Notes under the pieces: generated by a model | What the model was told of the DNA's origin: nothing | The model's input: the letters and a program-made list of their open reading frames with translations, nothing else | Databases searched by the model: none | Assembly (NCBI RefSeq): GCF_026340095.1 | Contig: NZ_JAPEPO010000002.1 | Coordinates: 310,001-374,000 of the forward strand | DNA: 64,000 nucleotides | Reading direction: 5' to 3' | From: Streptomyces sp. NBC_01446 | GTDB taxonomy: Bacteria; Actinomycetota; Actinomycetes; Streptomycetales; Streptomycetaceae | Part shown: piece after piece, positions 60,382 through 64,000 of the stretch | Layout: each line of letters begins with the position of its first letter | Numbering within the stretch: position 1 is the stretch's first letter | Position numbers and translations under genes: made by a program

Positions 60382-61794
60382 ATGACTGTTGACTCGAGCC
60401 AGGAAGCGCGACCGGAGTCGCCCCAGCAATCCAGCCTCGGCACGGCGGCCGCCCGCAACCTCGCCACCACCACCAAGTCCGCCCCGCAGATGCAGGAGAT
60501 CACCTCTCGCTGGCTGCTGCGAATGCTCCCCTGGGTAGAGACCAAAGGCGGGGTCTACCGGGTGAACCGTCGCCTGACCTACACCGTCGGCGACGGGCGC
60601 GTGGAGTTCGTCCAGGACGGCGCCGACGTCCGGGTGATCCCGCGCGAGCTCGGTGAACTGGCCCTGCTGCGCGGCTTCGACGACGTGGAGGTGCTTACTG
60701 CCCTCGCCGATCGTTGTGTCCAACGCGACTTCCGGGCCGGCGAGACGCTGGTGGAACGCGGTGCTCCCGCGGATCATCTCCACCTGATCGCCCACGGCCG
60801 CATCAGCCGCACCTCCGTCGGCGAGTACGGCGACGAGGTCGCGCTGGACGTACTGGCCGATGGCGACCGGTTCGGGGACAACGCCCTGCTGGACGGGAAC
60901 GCCCCTTGGGAGCACACCGCCACCGCCGCGACCTCGGGCACCCTGCTCACCCTGTCTCGCGCCGACTTCGAGGCCGTGCTGTCCACGGCGCCGGGTCTGC
61001 GGGACCATATCGGAGCGTTCACGTCACTCCCCCGCCAACGGCAGAACCACCGCGGCGAGGCGGAGATCGCGATGTCGGCCGGCCACACCGGCGAGCATGA
61101 GCTGCCCGGCGCGTTCGTCGACTACGAACTGAATCCGCGCGAGTACGAACTCTCGGTCGCCCAGACCATTCTGCGGATCCACACGAGGGTCGCCGACCTC
61201 TACAACGAGCCGATGAACCAGACCAAGGAGCAACTCAGGCTGACCATCGAGGCGTTGCGCGAGCGTCAGGAGCACGAGCTCGTCAACAACAAGGAGTTCG
61301 GCCTGCTCAACAACGCCGACTTCAAGCAGCGCATCCAGACGCACTCCGGCCCGCCGACCCCGGACGACCTGGACGAGCTCCTCTGCCGCCGCCGCGGGTC
61401 GAAGTTCTTCCTCGCCCACCCGAAGACCATCGCGGCGATCGGGCGCGAGTTCAACGCGCGCGGGCTCTATCCGGACCACGTCGACCTCGGTGGTCAGCAG
61501 GTCCCGGCCTGGCGCGGGGTTCCGATCCTCCCCTGCAACAAGATCCCCATCACGAAGGAGAAGACCAGCTCGATCCTCTGCATGCGTACCGGCGAGGACA
61601 ACCAGGGCGTCATCGGTCTTCATCAGACGGGTCTGCCTGACGAGTACGAACCGGGTCTGTCGGTCCGGTTCATGGGCGTCAACGAGCAGGCCATCACCTC
61701 CTACCTCGTCAGCACCTACTACTCCGCCGCCATCCTCGTGCCGGACGCGGTGGGCGTTCTGGAGAACGTGCAGATCGCCCGCTGGCCCCGGTAG
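60382..61794 (+). CDS. family 2B encapsulin shell protein with cyclic-nucleotide-binding domain
   Basis: 470 residues. The N-terminal ~85 residues and the part after ~205 form the HK97-type encapsulin fold (LATTTKSAPQMQEITSRWLL, YELNPREYELSVAQTILRIH, SKFFLAHPKTIAAIGREFN, WRGVPILPCNKIPI, RFMGVNEQAITSYLVSTYYS). Inserted at ~95-200 is a cyclic-nucleotide-binding beta-barrel (FRAGETLVERGAPADHLHLI, FGDNALLDGNAPWEHTATAA). This is the EshA-like family 2B encapsulin, known to form shells around terpene cyclases. It is first in the operon, 104 bases before the cyclase start. The FGDNAL… pocket lacks the full FGE…RAA consensus, so nucleotide binding is not certain. Confidence 0.95.
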   Translation: MTVDSSQEARPESPQQSSLGTAAARNLATTTKSAPQMQEITSRWLLRMLPWVETKGGVYRVNRRLTYTVGDGRVEFVQDGADVRVIPRELGELALLRGFDDVEVLTALADRCVQRDFRAGETLVERGAPADHLHLIAHGRISRTSVGEYGDEVALDVLADGDRFGDNALLDGNAPWEHTATAATSGTLLTLSRADFEAVLSTAPGLRDHIGAFTSLPRQRQNHRGEAEIAMSAGHTGEHELPGAFVDYELNPREYELSVAQTILRIHTRVADLYNEPMNQTKEQLRLTIEALRERQEHELVNNKEFGLLNNADFKQRIQTHSGPPTPDDLDELLCRRRGSKFFLAHPKTIAAIGREFNARGLYPDHVDLGGQQVPAWRGVPILPCNKIPITKEKTSSILCMRTGEDNQGVIGLHQTGLPDEYEPGLSVRFMGVNEQAITSYLVSTYYSAAILVPDAVGVLENVQIARWPR

Positions 61795-61898
61795 CGGGTC
61801 TGGCCTGCATGGCCCGGTGCGATACCCCGGACCGTCCGGGTCGGTCGCGCATACCTGAAAGGCCCCGGGACAGCCGCCCACCCACGAAGGAGCCATCG

Positions 61899-63206
61899 AT
61901 GCCCGCGCCTGAGCCGACACCTCCGCAGTCGAGCCTGCCGGCGACCGCTGCCCACTTCGGGGCGCACGTCCTCACTGAAGCCGCGGCCCGTGCCTGCGAT
62001 ATCAAGGCTGCCCTCGGCGGCCCACCCTGCGTGCCGTCCATGCCCGCACCACCTGCGGTTTCCGTGCCGGCATCGCCTCCCCCCGACGCCCCGACGGCTG
62101 TGGTGGCGACTCCGATCCCTGACCTGGAACGGACCCTGCGCCCCAACGGCCTGGGCACGGCGGGCCTGCGCCTGATCCCGCGGGAGCAGCTGCCGACGCC
62201 TTCCAAACCGTCGTCAGCCACGGCAGGAGGCAGGCCGATCCCGGGCCTCTACCACCACCAGGTGGCTGAGCCCGACCCGGTGCGAGTCGAAGAGGTAAGC
62301 CAAAGAATCAAGTCCTGGGCGTTGGACGAAGTGTCCCTGTATCCCGAGGACTGGGAGGAGCAGTTCGACGGCTTCTCCGTGGGCCGCTACATGGTCGGCT
62401 GCCATCCGGACGCACCCACCATCGACCACCTGATGATCGCCACACGCCTGATGGTGGCCGAGAACGCGGTGGACGACTGCTACTGCGAGGACCACGGGGG
62501 CTCGCCCGTCGGCCTCGGCGAACGCCTTCTGCTGGCACACACCGCACTCGACCCCGTGTACACGACGGAGGAGTACCAGGCGCCATGGGCGAAGTCGCTC
62601 CATGCGGACGCGCCTCGGCGCGCCTACCGCTCCGCCATGGGCTACTTCGGCCAAGCCGCCAGCGCCTCCCAGACCGATCGATACCGGCATGACATGGCCC
62701 GGCTTCACCTGGGGTACCTCGCCGAAGCAGCCTGGGCCCAGACGGACCACGTACCCGAGGTGTGGGAGTACCTCGCGATGCGCCAGTTCAACAACTTCCG
62801 CCCCTGCCCGACCATCACCGACACCGTCGGCGGCTACGAACTGCCGGCGGACCTGCATGCCCAGAGCGCCATGCAGAAGGTCATCGCACTCGCGGGAAAC
62901 GCGACGACCATCGTGAACGACCTGTACTCGTACACCAAGGAACTCGACGCTCCCGGCCGGCACCTGAACCTGCCCGTCGTGATCGCCGAACGTGAGGGCC
63001 TCTCCGAGCGGGACGCCTATCTGAAGTCGGTCGACGTCCACAACGACCTCATGCGCGACTTCGAGAGCAACGCCGCGGCCCTGGCCGCCGATTGCCCCGT
63101 CCCGACCGTGCAGCGCTTCCTGCGAGGCGTTGCCGCCTGGGTCGACGGAAACCACCACTGGCACCAGACCAACACCTATCGCTACAGCCTGCCCGACTTC
63201 TGGTAG
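61899..63206 (+). CDS. 2-methylisoborneol synthase (terpene cyclase)
   Basis: 435 residues from ATG 61899 (ribosome site GAAGGAG). Residues 1-~115 are Pro/Ala/Ser-rich and disordered; in family 2 encapsulin systems such N-terminal tails direct the cyclase into the shell. The catalytic domain has the DDCYCED-type Mg2+ motif (NAVDDCYCEDHGG) and the second metal motif NDLYSYTKELDA, with RQFNNFRPCPTITDTVGGYE between. The C-terminus NTYRYSLPDFW closes the active site. It turns 2-methyl-GPP into the earthy odorant 2-methylisoborneol. The longer frame from 61809 lacks a ribosome site. Confidence 0.95.
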   Translation: MPAPEPTPPQSSLPATAAHFGAHVLTEAAARACDIKAALGGPPCVPSMPAPPAVSVPASPPPDAPTAVVATPIPDLERTLRPNGLGTAGLRLIPREQLPTPSKPSSATAGGRPIPGLYHHQVAEPDPVRVEEVSQRIKSWALDEVSLYPEDWEEQFDGFSVGRYMVGCHPDAPTIDHLMIATRLMVAENAVDDCYCEDHGGSPVGLGERLLLAHTALDPVYTTEEYQAPWAKSLHADAPRRAYRSAMGYFGQAASASQTDRYRHDMARLHLGYLAEAAWAQTDHVPEVWEYLAMRQFNNFRPCPTITDTVGGYELPADLHAQSAMQKVIALAGNATTIVNDLYSYTKELDAPGRHLNLPVVIAEREGLSERDAYLKSVDVHNDLMRDFESNAAALAADCPVPTVQRFLRGVAAWVDGNHHWHQTNTYRYSLPDFW

Positions 63207-63211
63207 GAAGA

Positions 63212-64000
63212 ATGGACTCATCTGTGACCAGCACGACCAGCACCGAACTCACCACCACCGACGCCGCTCCGCTCATCCCCGGCCCGGCGACTCCCTACCA
63301 GGGGGACATCGCCCGCTACTGGGACGGCGAAGCCAGGCCCGTGAACCTGCGTCTCGGCGATGTCGACGGTCTCTACCACCATCACTACGGCATCGGGGAC
63401 GTCGACCACTCTTCACTCGGCGACACCGAAGACAGCGAGAGCGAGAAGAAGTTGATCGCCGAGCTCCACCGGCTGGAGTCGGCGCAGGCCGATTTCCTCC
63501 TGGGGCACCTCGGCGACATCGGGAGTGACGACACCCTGGTGGACGCCGGCTGCGGGCGCGGCGGGTCGATGGTGATGGCGCACCAACGCTTCGGATGCAA
63601 GGTCGAAGGTGTCACGCTGTCGGCCAAGCAGGCCGACTTCGCCAACCGGCGCGCCCACGAACTCCGCATCCAGGACCACGTACGCGCCCGCGTCTGCAAC
63701 ATGCTCTCCACGCCCTTCGAGACCGGGCAGGCCGCGGCCTCATGGAACAACGAGTCGAGCATGTACGTCGACCTGCAGGACCTCTTCGCGGAACACTCCC
63801 GCATCCTGGAGGTCGGCGGTCGCTACGTGACCATCACCGGCTGCTGGAACCCGCGGTACGGCCAGCCTTCGAGGTGGGTCTCCCAGATCAACGCGCACTT
63901 CGAGTGCAACATCCACTCGCGCCGGGAGTACCTGCGTGCCATGGCCGACAATCGCCTGGTGCCCCAGGCCGTCGTCGACCTCACCCCCGCCACTCTGCCC
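63212..64000 (+). CDS. geranyl diphosphate 2-C-methyltransferase (3' end outside window)
   Basis: Starts at ATG 63212, five bases after the cyclase stop, and stays open to the window edge (263 codons). The N-terminal part reads YQGDIARYWDGEARPVNLRL and GLYHHHYGIGDVDHSSLGDT. Motif I is DDTLVDAGCGRGGSMVMAHQ, followed by VEGVTLSAKQADFANRRA and ITGCWNPRYGQPSRWVSQIN. This is the C-methyltransferase that makes 2-methyl-GPP from SAM and GPP for the neighbouring cyclase. About 30-40 residues should be missing. Confidence 0.95.
   Translation, partial: MDSSVTSTTSTELTTTDAAPLIPGPATPYQGDIARYWDGEARPVNLRLGDVDGLYHHHYGIGDVDHSSLGDTEDSESEKKLIAELHRLESAQADFLLGHLGDIGSDDTLVDAGCGRGGSMVMAHQRFGCKVEGVTLSAKQADFANRRAHELRIQDHVRARVCNMLSTPFETGQAAASWNNESSMYVDLQDLFAEHSRILEVGGRYVTITGCWNPRYGQPSRWVSQINAHFECNIHSRREYLRAMADNRLVPQAVVDLTPATLP

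Noticed and set aside
60352..61920. Minus-strand frames opposite the encapsulin gene
   Set aside because: They mirror a well-recognised shell protein and have no motifs of their own.

Overview
The window looks like a high-GC actinobacterial chromosome, almost certainly Streptomyces and probably an accessory or chromosome-arm region. Evidence: GTG starts, third-position GC bias, Streptomyces-type small proteins (DUF6381, PRC-barrel), MHS-family transporter, HxlR/TetR/CGNR regulators, and a 2-methylisoborneol (2-MIB) odorant cluster at the right end. Many coding regions are broken. Transposase pieces from the IS3, IS5, IS200/IS605, IS607, IS701-like, ISAs1 and IS4-like families lie between most gene islands, so gene flow and decay are high.

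Layout. 1-1.5 kb: 3' part of a MOSC/flavin/2Fe-2S oxidoreductase. 1.5-4.7 kb: pseudogenes (ABC permease tail joined to a Ku fragment, a frameshifted alpha/beta hydrolase, IS3 pieces) plus an intact DUF6381 gene. 4.7-9.9 kb: a fused ribbon-helix-helix/PIN toxin-antitoxin protein, a GNAT-aminotransferase fusion translationally coupled to a CdsA-like enzyme, and a coiled-coil/winged-helix protein. 10-12.3 kb: an IS607-type element with frameshifted resolvase and a large TnpB-like protein. 12.6-15.3 kb: membrane protein, PRC-barrel gene with an in-frame TGA, alanine-rich surface or DNA-associated protein. 15.5-17.3 kb: complete IS200/IS605 element. 17.4-23.4 kb: a run of decayed genes around one intact MHS transporter. 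23.7-28.2 kb: mannosyltransferase-like protein, RibD/DHFR-type reductase, GAF-PP2C phosphatase. 29-38.8 kb: hydrolase/HxlR pair, methyltransferases, an IS5-type element that carries a passenger winged-helix gene, phosphotransferase, GNAT, intact ISAs1 element. 38.8-44.3 kb: epoxide hydrolase/CGNR regulator pair, PIG-L deacetylase, fragments. 44.5-47.9 kb: second copy of the IS200/IS605 element, itself interrupted by a 1.58-kb IS with a TTTAG target duplication. 47.9-52.3 kb: duplicated DUF6381 segment, family-5 uracil-DNA glycosylase, small genes, IS5 remnant.

52.4-58.8 kb holds two lipid-looking units. One is a tightly coupled five-gene minus-strand operon (DoxX-like, DUF3419/BtaA-like, DUF2071, methyltransferase-like, small membrane protein) behind a perfect palindrome TTGAACGCGTTCAA. 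The other is a TetR regulator divergent from an alkyl-DHAP-synthase-like flavoprotein. I consider the five-gene operon the best candidate for an undescribed system.

60.4-64 kb is the 2-MIB operon: a cyclic-nucleotide-domain family 2B encapsulin shell, 2-MIB synthase with a disordered N-terminus, and geranyl diphosphate 2-C-methyltransferase cut by the window edge. The methyltransferase makes 2-methyl-GPP, the synthase cyclises it, and the shell is the expected compartment for the synthase.

No rRNA, tRNA or CRISPR array was recognised. All family calls are from reading the sequence; no database search was run.
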